A stretch of DNA of 64,000 nucleotides, from contig JAFAYI010000034.1 in assembly GCA_019240475.1 (NCBI GenBank), positions 1 to 64,000 on the forward strand. The letters are read 5' to 3'. Below, one piece after another: positions 1 to 7,896 of the stretch. The position numbers and the translations under genes are program-made. Under the pieces are notes generated by a model. The model made no database searches. It saw only the letters and a program-made list of their open reading frames with translations, and was not told the origin of the DNA. Source of the DNA: Acidobacteriaceae bacterium (lineage in GTDB: Bacteria > Acidobacteriota > Terriglobia > Bryobacterales > Bryobacteraceae). Within the stretch, counting starts at the first letter, position 1; each line of letters begins with the position of its first letter.

Positions 1-246
<246 letters not shown>

Positions 247-274
247 CGCGCCCGGGGCTTCGAAGAGAAAACGC

Positions 275-592
275 ATGAAAGAACGTATACGCATCCGCCT
301 GAAGGCGTACGATCACCGGATCTTGGATCAATCGACCGGCGATATCGTCGATACGGCGAAACGCACAGGGGCAACGGTCGCAGGACCGATTCCGCTGCCG
401 ACGCTCAAGAACCGCTACACGGTTCTGCGCTCGCCGCATGTCGACAAAAAGTCCCGCGAGCAGTTTGAGATTCGCACGCATAAACGGCTGCTCGATATTC
501 TCGAGCCTACGCAGGAGACGGTGGATGCGTTGATGAGGCTTGATCTTCCGGCTGGAGTGGACGTCGAGATCAAGGCCTTTGGCAAGAAATAA
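275..592 (+). CDS. rpsJ: 30S ribosomal protein S10
   Basis: A 105-residue protein of normal length for S10, a component of the 30S head that in many bacteria also pairs with NusB in transcription antitermination. It begins MKERIRIRLKAYDHRILDQS and contains the family core TGATVAGPIPLPTLKNRYTV and RSPHVDKKSREQFEIRTHKR. The ATG follows an AGAGA stretch eight bases upstream. First gene of the S10 block, 28 bases after tuf and 19 bases before rplC. Confidence 0.98.
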   Translation: MKERIRIRLKAYDHRILDQSTGDIVDTAKRTGATVAGPIPLPTLKNRYTVLRSPHVDKKSREQFEIRTHKRLLDILEPTQETVDALMRLDLPAGVDVEIKAFGKK

Positions 593-611
593 CGCGCGGA
601 GCAATTAAGGT

Positions 612-1238
612 ATGAGTCCCGGAATTCTTGGCAAGAAGATTGGCATGACGCAGTTGTTCAACTCGGACGGCACGGCTGTTCCCGTAACGCTCGTCAAAGC
701 GGGCCCTTGCGTGGTCACGCAGCGCAAGACGCCCGCTACCGACGGCTACGACGCGGTGCAGCTCGGGCTTGTCGAGTTCGGCAAAAAGCAAAACAAGCCC
801 GACGCCGGCCATCTGAAAAAATCCGGCGCCGAAGGCGTTCGCTTCCTGCGCGAGTTTCATCTCGGCCAGGGTACGGGCGACCTCAAACAGGGCGACCGCG
901 TGCTCGCCGAAGAGTTCAAGCCGAAAGATGTCGTCGATGTCATCGGCACCAGCAAAGGCCGCGGCTTCGCGGGCTTGGTCAAGCGGCATCACTTCCGCGG
1001 CGGCCCCGCCACGCACGGGTCCATGTTTCACCGTGCTGCCGGATCCATCGGCGCCTCCAGCTTCCCCTCGCGCGTCTTCCCCGGCATGAAGATGGCCGGC
1101 CGCATGGGGAGCGAACAGGTCACCGTGCGCAACCTCGAAGTGGTCAGCGTCGACACCGAAGACAATGTCATCGCGCTCAAGGGCGCGGTGCCCGGCCCCA
1201 ATGGCGGCTACGTCATGGTGCGCCGCGCAAAAAGGTAA
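612..1238 (+). CDS. rplC: 50S ribosomal protein L3
   Basis: 208 residues, normal for L3, which folds partly as a beta-barrel on the 50S surface with a long loop reaching the peptidyl transferase centre. The N-terminus GILGKKIGMTQLF and the central block GSMFHRAAGSIGASSFPSRV then PGMKMAGRMG are the family signature. The central loop reads SIGASSFPS where the E. coli protein has a Gln-containing SIGQNQTPG segment, so the glutamine methylated by PrmB in enterobacteria appears to be absent (family knowledge compared from memory). Lies 19 bases after rpsJ and 21 bases before rplD, in the same operon. Confidence 0.98.
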   Translation: MSPGILGKKIGMTQLFNSDGTAVPVTLVKAGPCVVTQRKTPATDGYDAVQLGLVEFGKKQNKPDAGHLKKSGAEGVRFLREFHLGQGTGDLKQGDRVLAEEFKPKDVVDVIGTSKGRGFAGLVKRHHFRGGPATHGSMFHRAAGSIGASSFPSRVFPGMKMAGRMGSEQVTVRNLEVVSVDTEDNVIALKGAVPGPNGGYVMVRRAKR

Positions 1239-1259
1239 AGGGCGGCAAAGGAATCAGAA

Positions 1260-1883
1260 ATGCCGAGTGTAAACGTAATCGATCTGAACAACTCGACGGT
1301 GGGCTCGATCGAGCTCTCGGACGCGGTGTTCGGCGCCGAAGTCAACGAAGCGCTGCTCTACGAAGCGGTCCGCCAGCACACAGCGTCCGCGCGCTCCGGA
1401 ACCGCCGCCACCAAGACACGCCACGAAGTCTCGGGCTCCGGCAAGAAACTTTGGAAGCAGAAGGGCACGGGCCGCGCCCGCATGGGCTCTATCCGTTCGC
1501 CGCTGTGGCGGCACGGCGGCACGGTGCATGGGCCACAGCCGCGCAGCTACGCCTACAAGCTGCCGCGCAAGATGCTGCTCGGCGCGCTGCGCTCGGCTCT
1601 TTCGGCCAAGCTGCGCGATGGCGAACTGCGCGTCGTGCGCGCTTTCGATTTGCAAGACCACAAGACCAAGAACATGGCCGGCGTGCTCGGCAAGCTCGAA
1701 ACCAAGAAAACAGTGCTGCTGGTGGAGGCGTCGGAGAACACCAATCTCACGCGCGCCTCGCGCAATCTGAGGGGCGTCAAGCTGGTTCCGTCCAAAGACG
1801 TTAACGTCTACGACCTGTTGCGCCACCAGGAAGTGCTGCTCACCGAGCCGGCCGCAAAGAGACTTTCGGAGGCGCTCGCCTAA
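1260..1883 (+). CDS. rplD: 50S ribosomal protein L4
   Basis: 207 residues, normal length. L4 lines the exit tunnel with a long basic loop; here the loop is visible as LWKQKGTGRARMGSIRSPLW followed by RHGGTVHGPQPRSY. In E. coli L4 also represses its own operon by binding the leader; the leader of this operon lies outside the window, so that cannot be judged. The stop codon overlaps the next start by one base (TAATG at 1881-1885), which suggests translational coupling to rplW. Confidence 0.98.
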   Translation: MPSVNVIDLNNSTVGSIELSDAVFGAEVNEALLYEAVRQHTASARSGTAATKTRHEVSGSGKKLWKQKGTGRARMGSIRSPLWRHGGTVHGPQPRSYAYKLPRKMLLGALRSALSAKLRDGELRVVRAFDLQDHKTKNMAGVLGKLETKKTVLLVEASENTNLTRASRNLRGVKLVPSKDVNVYDLLRHQEVLLTEPAAKRLSEALA

Positions 1884-2170
1884 TGAACATATACGATGTG
1901 ATCCGCCGCCCGCTCATCACCGAGAAGGGCCACGCCAAGCGCGAAGCGGAAGCGACCTTGTGCTTCGAAGTGCACCCGCAGGCCAACAAGATTCAGATCA
2001 AGCAGGCGGTTGAAACCGTGTTCCGCGTCAAAGTCGCGGAAGTGCGAACCAGCAACTACGCGGGCAAGCTGCGCCGGCGGGGGCGCTTCACCGGCTACGC
2101 CTCCGATTGGAAGAAAGCCTACGTGCGCCTGCAAGCCGGGCAAAAAGTGCCCGAGTACGCGGAGATATAA
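1883..2170 (+). CDS. rplW: 50S ribosomal protein L23
   Basis: 95 residues, normal for L23, which sits at the tunnel exit and is the docking site for trigger factor and SRP. Begins MNIYDVIRRPLITEKGHAKR, the classic start of the family, and contains VHPQANKIQIKQAVETVF. Starts inside the rplD stop codon, so the two are probably coupled. Followed 16 bases later by rplB. Confidence 0.98.
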   Translation: MNIYDVIRRPLITEKGHAKREAEATLCFEVHPQANKIQIKQAVETVFRVKVAEVRTSNYAGKLRRRGRFTGYASDWKKAYVRLQAGQKVPEYAEI

Positions 2171-2186
2171 GAGGAAGCCACAAACG

Positions 2187-3017
2187 ATGCCTATCAAAAG
2201 TTTTCGGCCCACCACACCGACACGCCGCTTTCAGACCTATCTCACGCGCGAGGACATCACCAAGGATCGCCCCGAAAAGTCGCTCGTCGAAGGCAAGAAG
2301 CGCACTGGCGGCCGTGACGCCCGCGGTCTCATCTCTAGCCGTTTCCGCGGCGGCGGCGCAAAGAAGGCCTATCGCATCATCGATTTCAAGCGCGACAAGT
2401 TCGGGGTGATCGCTCGCGTGGCGGCCATCGAATACGACCCCAACCGCTCGGCCCGCATTGCGCTTCTGCATTATGCGGACGGCGAGAAGCGCTACATCAT
2501 CGCGCCGGTCGGGCTCGAAGTCGGCCGCACGGTCAGCTCCGGGCCTGAAGCCGACATCCTGGTCGGCAATTCTCTGCCCCTGAAGAACATCCCCGCCGGC
2601 ACGGTCGTGCATAACATCGAACTCAAGCCCGGCAAAGGCGGCCAGATGGCGCGCTCGGCCGGCGCCCAGGCGCAGTTGGTTTCAAAAGAAGGCGGCATCG
2701 CGCTGTTGAAGCTGCCCTCCGGCGAAGTGCGCCGCGTGCCGGTTGAGTGCATGGCCACCATCGGCCAGGTCGGCAATGTCGAGCACGAAAACGTCTCGCT
2801 CGGCAAAGCCGGCCGCAAGCGCTGGATGGGCAAGCGCCCGCACAATCGCGGCGTCTCCATGAACCCGGTCGATCACCCACACGGCGGCGGCGAAGGCAAG
2901 ACCTCCGGCGGCCGTCATCCCGTGACGCCCTGGGGCCAGCCCACCCGCGGCTTCAAGACGAGAAATAACAAGAGAACCGATCGCTGGATTGTGACGAGGA
3001 AAGCGAAGAAAAGATAG
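2187..3017 (+). CDS. rplB: 50S ribosomal protein L2
   Basis: 276 residues from the ATG at 2187, the usual L2 length; a longer reading from 2010 would run through rplW and is rejected. L2 helps join the subunits and supports the peptidyl transferase centre. The conserved MNPVDHPHGGGEG segment with its functional histidine is present near residue 225, followed by HPVTPWGQPTRGFKTR. The start MPIKSFRPTTPTRRFQT is the standard L2 N-terminus, 16 bases after rplW; rpsS begins two bases after the stop. Confidence 0.98.
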   Translation: MPIKSFRPTTPTRRFQTYLTREDITKDRPEKSLVEGKKRTGGRDARGLISSRFRGGGAKKAYRIIDFKRDKFGVIARVAAIEYDPNRSARIALLHYADGEKRYIIAPVGLEVGRTVSSGPEADILVGNSLPLKNIPAGTVVHNIELKPGKGGQMARSAGAQAQLVSKEGGIALLKLPSGEVRRVPVECMATIGQVGNVEHENVSLGKAGRKRWMGKRPHNRGVSMNPVDHPHGGGEGKTSGGRHPVTPWGQPTRGFKTRNNKRTDRWIVTRKAKKR

Positions 3018-3019
3018 CC

Positions 3020-3301
3020 ATGAGTAGATCGCTTAAAAAAGGTCCCTTTACCGACGATCACCTGCTCAAAAAAGTAGGCGATCTCAACGACAAGAACCAG
3101 AAGACGGTCGTCAAGACCTGGTCGCGCCGGTCCACCATTGTGCCGGACTTCATCGGCCACACGCTCGCCGTCCACAACGGCAAGAAGTTCATCCCGGTCT
3201 ACGTCACCGAAAACATGGTCGGTCATAAGCTCGGCGAGTTCTCGCCCACCCGCACCTTCAAGGGGCATGCGGCGAAGGCCACCGAAAAGGCTGCGAAATA
3301 G
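3020..3301 (+). CDS. rpsS: 30S ribosomal protein S19
   Basis: 93 residues, normal for S19, which pairs with S13 in the 30S head. Starts MSRSLKKGPFTDDHLLKKV and carries the signature NMVGHKLGEFSPTRTFKGHA. It begins two bases after rplB stops and ends two bases before rplV starts, so translation of these three is probably coupled. No oddities. Confidence 0.98.
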   Translation: MSRSLKKGPFTDDHLLKKVGDLNDKNQKTVVKTWSRRSTIVPDFIGHTLAVHNGKKFIPVYVTENMVGHKLGEFSPTRTFKGHAAKATEKAAK

Positions 3302-3303
3302 TC

Positions 3304-3678
3304 ATGGCTACTGAAATTCCCACACTCGCAAAGGCCGAAGCGCGCTACGTGCGCGTGTCGCCACAGAAGGCGCGCCTGGTGGTGGACATGATTCGAGGAC
3401 ACCAAGCCGGCGACGCCGTCAATATTCTGAGCGCCACCAACAAGCGCATCGCGCCGGCGGTCCAGAAGGTTTTGAAATCGGCCATCGCGAACGCCGAAAA
3501 TCTCTCGACCGATGTGGATGTCGATCGCCTCTACGTCTCGGAAGCCTACGTCAACGAAGGCCCGCGCCAGAAGCGCATTCGCCCCGCGCCCATGGGCCGC
3601 GCGTATCGCTATCAGCGCCGCTCGTCTCATATCGTGGTGAAGCTCGGCGAAAGGGCTGCCGAAGCGGAAGAGGAATAA
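3304..3678 (+). CDS. rplV: 50S ribosomal protein L22
   Basis: 124 residues. L22 extends a beta-hairpin into the exit tunnel; changes in that hairpin are a known route to macrolide resistance. Typical blocks are VRVSPQKARLVVDMIRG near residue 18 and RQKRIRPAPMGRAYRYQRRS near the C-terminus, the hairpin tip region. A short acidic tail (AAEAEEE) ends the protein. Lies between rpsS and rpsC in the standard order. Confidence 0.98.
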   Translation: MATEIPTLAKAEARYVRVSPQKARLVVDMIRGHQAGDAVNILSATNKRIAPAVQKVLKSAIANAENLSTDVDVDRLYVSEAYVNEGPRQKRIRPAPMGRAYRYQRRSSHIVVKLGERAAEAEEE

Positions 3679-3691
3679 AAGGAAATAAGCA

Positions 3692-4627
3692 ATGGGTCAA
3701 AAAGTTCATCCCTACGGCTTCCGCCTGGGCGTCACCAAGAACTGGCGCTCGCGCTGGTTCGCCAACCAGGATTATTCGAAGCTCCTGCATGAAGACCTGG
3801 AGCTCAAGGAATCCTTGCAGAACCGGCTGAAGGCCGCCGGCATCAGCTCAATCGAAGTGGATCGTCCCGGCAACAAGCTGCGCATCACCATCCGCACTTC
3901 GCGGCCCGGCATCATCATCGGCCGCAAAGGCGCCGAGATCGAAAAGCTCAAGAGCGACCTCGCCAAGAAGACCAAACGCGAAGTCTTCATCGATATTCAG
4001 GAAGTGCATCGCCCCGAGCTCGACGCGCAACTGGTCTCGGAATCCATCGGGCTACAACTCGAAAAACGCGTGGCCTTCCGCCGCGCGATGCGCAAGGCTG
4101 TCGACTCCGCGCTCCGCTTCGGTTGCAAAGGGATCAAGGTTCGGGTCTCCGGGCGTCTCAACGGCGCCGAGATCGCGCGCAGCGAATGGTATCTGCAGGG
4201 CCAGCTTCCCTTGCACACCCTGCGCGCCGATATCGACTACGGCACCAGCCAGGCTTTCACCACCTACGGCGTCATCGGAATCAAGGTTTGGATCTATAAG
4301 GGCGAAGTGCTCGATGGCGGCAATCGCCGCAACTCGCTGCGCAACGAAGGCGAGCCTCGCCGGCGACGCCGCGAAGGCGATCGCGACGGACGTGACGGAC
4401 GTGACGGACGTGAGCGCAGACCTGCAGGCCCGGCGCCCGAAACGGCCGGTCCCATCGTGCAGCAGGCGCCTGTCGAGCTGCCGAAACCAGCCGCCAGCGC
4501 GCCCATTATTCCGCCGCTCGCCCCTGTCGCGCCTTCCTGGAAACAGGAGCAGCCCAAAGCCGAGACCAAACCGGCGGCCAATGCGCCCGAATCCGGCGAA
4601 ACACCGAATCCGGAGTCCAATTCCTAG
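3692..4627 (+). CDS. rpsC: 30S ribosomal protein S3 with long C-terminal tail
   Basis: S3 forms part of the mRNA entry site and, with S4 and S5, unwinds mRNA. The first 210 residues are normal: start MGQKVHPYGFRLGVTKNW, KH-domain loop IIGRKGAEIEKL (the GRKG turn), and FTTYGVIGIKVWIYKGEVL closing the second domain. The remaining 100 or so residues are an added tail, making 311 residues against the usual 210-240. The tail starts Arg-rich, holds three Asp-Gly-Arg repeats, then becomes rich in Pro and Ala. The same frame stays open to a clean stop, 12 bases before rplP, so the tail is real coding sequence rather than a frameshift. Confidence 0.97.
   Translation: MGQKVHPYGFRLGVTKNWRSRWFANQDYSKLLHEDLELKESLQNRLKAAGISSIEVDRPGNKLRITIRTSRPGIIIGRKGAEIEKLKSDLAKKTKREVFIDIQEVHRPELDAQLVSESIGLQLEKRVAFRRAMRKAVDSALRFGCKGIKVRVSGRLNGAEIARSEWYLQGQLPLHTLRADIDYGTSQAFTTYGVIGIKVWIYKGEVLDGGNRRNSLRNEGEPRRRRREGDRDGRDGRDGRERRPAGPAPETAGPIVQQAPVELPKPAASAPIIPPLAPVAPSWKQEQPKAETKPAANAPESGETPNPESNS
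4385..4411 (+). repeat. Three 9-base tandem repeats inside rpsC
   Basis: The unit GACGGACGT occurs three times in a row, in frame, and encodes Asp-Gly-Arg three times in the S3 tail. Because the unit length is a multiple of three, copy-number change by slippage would alter tail length without breaking the reading frame. Confidence 0.9.
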
Positions 4628-4639
4628 GAGCCATCCGCT

Positions 4640-5083
4640 ATGTTGATGCCCAAGAAAGTCAAATTTCGAAAACAGCAGCGCGGCCGTATGACCGGCAAGG
4701 CCTGGCGCGGCTCCGAGCTTTCCTTTGGCGAGTTCGGGCTCAAGGCGCTGCGCTGCGGCTGGGTCACCAATCGCCAGATCGAAGCCGCCCGTATCGCCAT
4801 GACGCGCTTCATCAAGCGGGGCGGCAAGGTGTGGATCCGCGTCTTCCCCGACAAGCCCATCACTAAGAAGCCGCCTGAGACTCGTATGGGAAAAGGCAAG
4901 GGCGCGCCGGAAGCCTGGGTGGCGGTCATTAAACCCGGCAAAATGCTGTTCGAGATGGAAGGCGTTTCGCCCGCCATTGCGAGCGAAGCCATGCGCCTTG
5001 CGGCGATGAAGCTTTCCATCCCCACCAAGTTCGTCGCGCGCAATCAGCCGGAAGCGAAGCAGCCGGAAGCAAAGGTAGGTTAA
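4640..5083 (+). CDS. rplP: 50S ribosomal protein L16
   Basis: 147 residues. L16 contacts the A-site tRNA region of the 50S subunit. Begins MLMPKKVKFRKQQRGRMTGK and carries the signature ETRMGKGKGAPEAWVAV. The last 10 or so residues (QPEAKQPEAKVG) form a short repeated extension beyond the normal end. Starts 12 bases after rpsC and is followed by rpmC seven bases later. Confidence 0.98.
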   Translation: MLMPKKVKFRKQQRGRMTGKAWRGSELSFGEFGLKALRCGWVTNRQIEAARIAMTRFIKRGGKVWIRVFPDKPITKKPPETRMGKGKGAPEAWVAVIKPGKMLFEMEGVSPAIASEAMRLAAMKLSIPTKFVARNQPEAKQPEAKVG

Positions 5084-5090
5084 CCCGGGA

Positions 5091-5366
5091 ATGAGAGCAG
5101 AAAAAATGCGCGGCCTCGATGGCCCCGAATTGCAGCGCCAGTCCCAGGATGCGCAGGAGCAGTTGTTCCGCCTGCGTTTCCAGATGGGCATGGGCCAGAC
5201 CGAGGGACTCAAGAAATATCGGAATTTGAAGAAAGACCGGGCCCGCATGCTGACCGTGCTCGCGGAGAAACGCGCCGCGGGAGAAACTATTCCGGAGCAG
5301 CCGGTGGCAGCGCAACCGGCGCCCGAAAAGAAGAAGAGACGGTTCCTGTTCGGTAGGAAAAAGTAG
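5091..5366 (+). CDS. rpmC: 50S ribosomal protein L29 with basic C-terminal tail
   Basis: 91 residues, where L29 is usually 60-70. L29 is a small helical hairpin beside L23 at the tunnel exit. The helical core is visible in residues 5-60 (LQRQSQDAQEQLFRLRFQMG, then LKKYRNLKKDRARMLTVLAE). The last 30 residues are an extension with Pro/Gln followed by a very basic end, KKKRRFLFGRKK. A second ATG at 5106 (MRGLDGPELQ) is also possible. Three bases separate it from rpsQ. Confidence 0.96.
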   Translation: MRAEKMRGLDGPELQRQSQDAQEQLFRLRFQMGMGQTEGLKKYRNLKKDRARMLTVLAEKRAAGETIPEQPVAAQPAPEKKKRRFLFGRKK

Positions 5367-5369
5367 ATT

Positions 5370-5720
5370 ATGGCGACAGCAGCGAAACCGGCCGAAAAGA
5401 CCGGCCATAAGAACGAGAAAGTAGGCGAAGTGGTCTCGACCAAAATGGCGAAAACCATCGTGGTCGAAGTGACCCGTCGCGTGGCCCACCCGGTCTACAA
5501 GCGAATCGTCAACAAGCGCAAGAAATTCTACGCGCACGACGAGCAGCAGACCGCCAAAGTGGGAGACGTGGTCCGTATCGTCGAGTGCCGGCCCTTGAGC
5601 CGCCTCAAGCGATGGGAACTCGGCACTGTGATTCGCGCCGCCGCCCAGGTGGGCGTGGAACATCCGGCGCTCGAGCGGAGCGCCGACACGCGAGAGAAGA
5701 AGACCGTCAAGAAGAAATGA
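5370..5720 (+). CDS. rpsQ: 30S ribosomal protein S17
   Basis: 116 residues, longer than the usual 80-90. The OB-fold core runs from about residue 18 to 95, with KVGEVVSTKMAKTIVVEVTR, then KKFYAHDEQQTAKVGDVV and the end strand ECRPLSRLKRWELG. Both ends are extended: a Lys/Ala-rich start and a Lys-rich finish (REKKTVKKK). S17 is an early-binding 16S rRNA protein. Followed by an unusually long 57-base gap that holds a hairpin before rplN. Confidence 0.97.
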   Translation: MATAAKPAEKTGHKNEKVGEVVSTKMAKTIVVEVTRRVAHPVYKRIVNKRKKFYAHDEQQTAKVGDVVRIVECRPLSRLKRWELGTVIRAAAQVGVEHPALERSADTREKKTVKKK

Positions 5721-5752
5721 AGGGCCGGGCTCCAAGAAAAGGCCCGAGCCCT
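5721..5752. promoter_or_regulatory. Hairpin between rpsQ and rplN
   Basis: The arms AGGGCCGGGC and GCCCGAGCCCT pair with a one-base bulge around a short A-rich loop, directly after the rpsQ stop. There is no T-run after it, so it does not look like a simple terminator. It could stabilise or process the polycistronic mRNA, or attenuate transcription. Confidence 0.5.
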
Positions 5753-5777
5753 GTAGAGGATTGAGGAGAGAAACGTC

Positions 5778-6146
5778 ATGATTGGGATGCGAACGATTCT
5801 GGAGGTTGCCGATAACAGCGGCGCGCGCAAGCTGCAATGCATCTTGCCCCGCGGCGGCGATCTCGGGCTTCGCGCGGGCTTGGGCGATGTCATCACGGCC
5901 AGCGTCAAGGAAGCCGCGCCCGATTCCACCATCAAGAAGGGCAAAGTCGTCCGCTGCGTAGTCGTTCGCATGCGCAAGGAAACGCGCCGCCGCGATGGCA
6001 CCTATATTCGCTTCGATTCGAACGCGGCCGTGCTCATCAACGATGTCGGCGAGCCTGTCGGAACGCGCGTTTTCGGACCGGTCGCTAGAGAGCTGCGCGA
6101 CAAGCGCTTCATGAAGATTGTTTCGCTCGCCCCGGAGGTCATCTAA
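5778..6146 (+). CDS. rplN: 50S ribosomal protein L14
   Basis: 122 residues, the standard length. L14 lies on the subunit interface and is the known target of the silencing factor RsfS, which is also encoded in this window near 53.3 kb. Begins MIGMRTILEVADNSGARKLQ and holds GDVITASVKEAAPDSTIKKG and VGTRVFGPVARELR. A GAGGAGAG Shine-Dalgarno stretch precedes the ATG. One base separates its stop from rplX. Confidence 0.98.
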   Translation: MIGMRTILEVADNSGARKLQCILPRGGDLGLRAGLGDVITASVKEAAPDSTIKKGKVVRCVVVRMRKETRRRDGTYIRFDSNAAVLINDVGEPVGTRVFGPVARELRDKRFMKIVSLAPEVI

Positions 6147-6147
6147 C

Positions 6148-6531
6148 ATGCCGAAAGTCGCCTATCAGCGCCGCCAGCAGAAGGGCGAGCGCAAGCCTGT
6201 TAGCGTACGCATCCGAAAAGACGATCTGGTGCGCGTCATCGCCGGCCGCGACAAGGGCAAGACCGGCAAGGTGCTGGAAGTGGATCGCTTCGCCCGCAAG
6301 GTGACGGTTGAAGGCGTCATGCTGGTGAAGCGCCACACGCGCCCCAATCCGCAGAAGCAGATCAAGGGCGGCATCGCCGACAAGCCCATGGCGTTCGACA
6401 TTTCGAACGTGATGGTGCTCACCGCAGGCGGCGTTCCGACGCGCGTCAGCTACAAAGTGGAAACCATCGGCGGCAAAGTGCGCCGCACCCGCATCGCTCG
6501 AAAGGGCGGCGAAGAACTGGACAAGAAGTAG
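6148..6531 (+). CDS. rplX: 50S ribosomal protein L24
   Basis: 127 residues from the ATG at 6148, one base after the rplN stop; this start gives the expected N-terminus, while a longer reading from 6118 would overlap rplN. L24 is a KOW-domain protein that starts 50S assembly. The KOW segment is VRVIAGRDKGKTGKVLEV, followed by RKVTVEGVMLVKRHTRPNP. About 20 residues longer than average, with an extra basic N-terminal stretch (YQRRQQKGERKP). Confidence 0.97.
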   Translation: MPKVAYQRRQQKGERKPVSVRIRKDDLVRVIAGRDKGKTGKVLEVDRFARKVTVEGVMLVKRHTRPNPQKQIKGGIADKPMAFDISNVMVLTAGGVPTRVSYKVETIGGKVRRTRIARKGGEELDKK

Positions 6532-6534
6532 GCC

Positions 6535-7227
6535 ATGGCAGATAAACCAGAGAAAAAGGACAGCAAGAAACAGCCGGCCCAGCAACCGAAGCAGGCTCAG
6601 GGCGCCAAGCAAGGCAAATCCGGCAAAGGCGCCGAGAAGGCCGCCGCGGCGGGCCCCAAGGACGAACACCCCAAAGCCGCGAGCGGCAAGGCCCGCCTGC
6701 GCGAGCACTATGCCAAGGACGTCGTCCCAGCCCTGCGCAAGGAATTCGGTTATCGAAATCCCATGGCGGTGCCGAAGATTCAAAAGGTCTCGATCAATAT
6801 CGGCCTCGGCGAAGCCACCGGCAACAGCAAACTCATGGATGGGGCGGTCAACGAACTCAGCGCCATCTCCGGACAGAAGCCCGTCGTCACCAAGGCGAAG
6901 AAATCGATCGCCGCGTTCAAGCTGCGCGAAGGCATGTCCATCGGCTGCATGGTTACGCTCCGCGGCGACCGCATGTACGAATTTCTCGACCGCCTGATGA
7001 ACGTCGCTCTTCCCCGCGTGCGCGACTTTCGCGGCGTATCGTCGAAGTCGTTCGACGGGCGCGGCAACTACACTCTCGGGTTGAAAGATCAGTTGATCTT
7101 CCCCGAAATCGACTACAACAAGGTGGAAAAAACCAAGGGGATGAACATCTCCATCACCACCAGCGCAAAGAGCGACGCCGAAGGGCTCGCCTTGCTGCGC
7201 CACATGGGGATGCCGTTCCGGCAGTAA
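6535..7227 (+). CDS. rplE: 50S ribosomal protein L5 with N-terminal low-complexity extension
   Basis: 230 residues against about 180 in most bacteria. L5 binds 5S rRNA and contacts the P-site tRNA. The normal protein begins near residue 57 (LREHYAKDVVPALRKEFGY) and includes KIQKVSINIGLGEATGN, AKKSIAAFKLREGMSIGCMV and IFPEIDYNKVEKTKGMNI. The first 55 residues are an added stretch rich in Lys, Gln, Ala and Gly. There is no good internal start in the core, and the extension begins three bases after the rplX stop, so it is probably translated. Confidence 0.96.
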   Translation: MADKPEKKDSKKQPAQQPKQAQGAKQGKSGKGAEKAAAAGPKDEHPKAASGKARLREHYAKDVVPALRKEFGYRNPMAVPKIQKVSINIGLGEATGNSKLMDGAVNELSAISGQKPVVTKAKKSIAAFKLREGMSIGCMVTLRGDRMYEFLDRLMNVALPRVRDFRGVSSKSFDGRGNYTLGLKDQLIFPEIDYNKVEKTKGMNISITTSAKSDAEGLALLRHMGMPFRQ

Positions 7228-7251
7228 CGACGAGGATTCGACGAGGATTTA

Positions 7252-7437
7252 ATGGCCACAACCGCAAAGATCGCCAAGGAACAAAAGAAGCCGAAGTATG
7301 AGGTGCGCCTGCGCAACCGCTGCAAGAACTGCGGCCGCCCGCGCGGTTTCCTCCGCAAGTTCTCGCTGTGCCGCATCTGTTTCCGCAAGTTTGCGCTCGC
7401 GGGCGAAATCCCCGGAGTCACCAAGGCAAGCTGGTAA
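7252..7437 (+). CDS. rpsN: 30S ribosomal protein S14, zinc-binding type
   Basis: 61 residues. This is the short zinc form of S14: the pairs CKNC and CRIC, 13 residues apart, form the metal site. The core RNRCKNCGRPRGFLRKFSLC is diagnostic. S14 joins the 30S head late in assembly. The zinc form usually appears in organisms that may also keep a zinc-free copy; none is in this window. Preceded by a weak GAGGA. Confidence 0.97.
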   Translation: MATTAKIAKEQKKPKYEVRLRNRCKNCGRPRGFLRKFSLCRICFRKFALAGEIPGVTKASW

Positions 7438-7466
7438 GGCTCGGCCGCTTGAAAGGTTAAGAACGA

Positions 7467-7862
7467 ATGACAGCAGATCCCATCGCCGACATGTTGACGC
7501 GCGTGCGCAACGCTCTCATCGCGCGGCATCCGAAGGTGGATGTCCCGGCCTCGCGCTTGAAGAATGAGCTGGCGCGCATCCTCAAAGAAGAGGGCTACAT
7601 CATCAACTACAAGCTCACCGAGGAAGGCTCGAAGAAGTTCATCCGCCTGTATCTTAAATACACGCCCTCGAATCTCCCGGTGATTTCGCGCATCGAGCGC
7701 GTCTCGCGTCCCGGCTACCGCGTGTACGTCGGCAGCAAAGAGATCCCGCGCATTCTCGGCGGTCTCGGCATCAACATTCTCACCACGCCCAAAGGCGTGA
7801 TGACCGGCCTCGCGGCTCGAAAGGAAGGCGTGGGCGGAGAAGTACTGTGTCAGATTTGGTAG
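7467..7862 (+). CDS. rpsH: 30S ribosomal protein S8
   Basis: 131 residues, standard. S8 binds the central domain of 16S rRNA and in E. coli represses the spc block. Start MTADPIADMLTRVRNALIAR and end AARKEGVGGEVLCQIW are diagnostic. Followed by a 65-base gap containing a strong hairpin before rplF, unlike the tight spacing of its neighbours. Confidence 0.98.
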   Translation: MTADPIADMLTRVRNALIARHPKVDVPASRLKNELARILKEEGYIINYKLTEEGSKKFIRLYLKYTPSNLPVISRIERVSRPGYRVYVGSKEIPRILGGLGINILTTPKGVMTGLAARKEGVGGEVLCQIW

Positions 7863-7866
7863 ACGA

Positions 7867-7896
7867 GCGCGCAGGGCGTCGCCGCCCGTTGCGCGC
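7867..7896. promoter_or_regulatory. Strong hairpin between rpsH and rplF
   Basis: The arms GCGCGCAGGGCG and CGCCCGTTGCGCGC pair over twelve base pairs with a two-base bulge and a four-base loop, starting four bases after the rpsH stop. No T-run follows. It may be an mRNA processing or attenuation element inside the spc block. Confidence 0.6.

Noticed and set aside
707..1804. Long Arg-rich open frame across rplC and rplD
   Set aside because: It is the shifted frame of two clear ribosomal genes; composition is extreme in Arg and no family is recognisable.
4052..5458. 468-residue minus-strand open frame
   Set aside because: It lies opposite rpsC, rplP, rpmC and rpsQ, all certain genes; long antisense frames are expected in GC-rich DNA.
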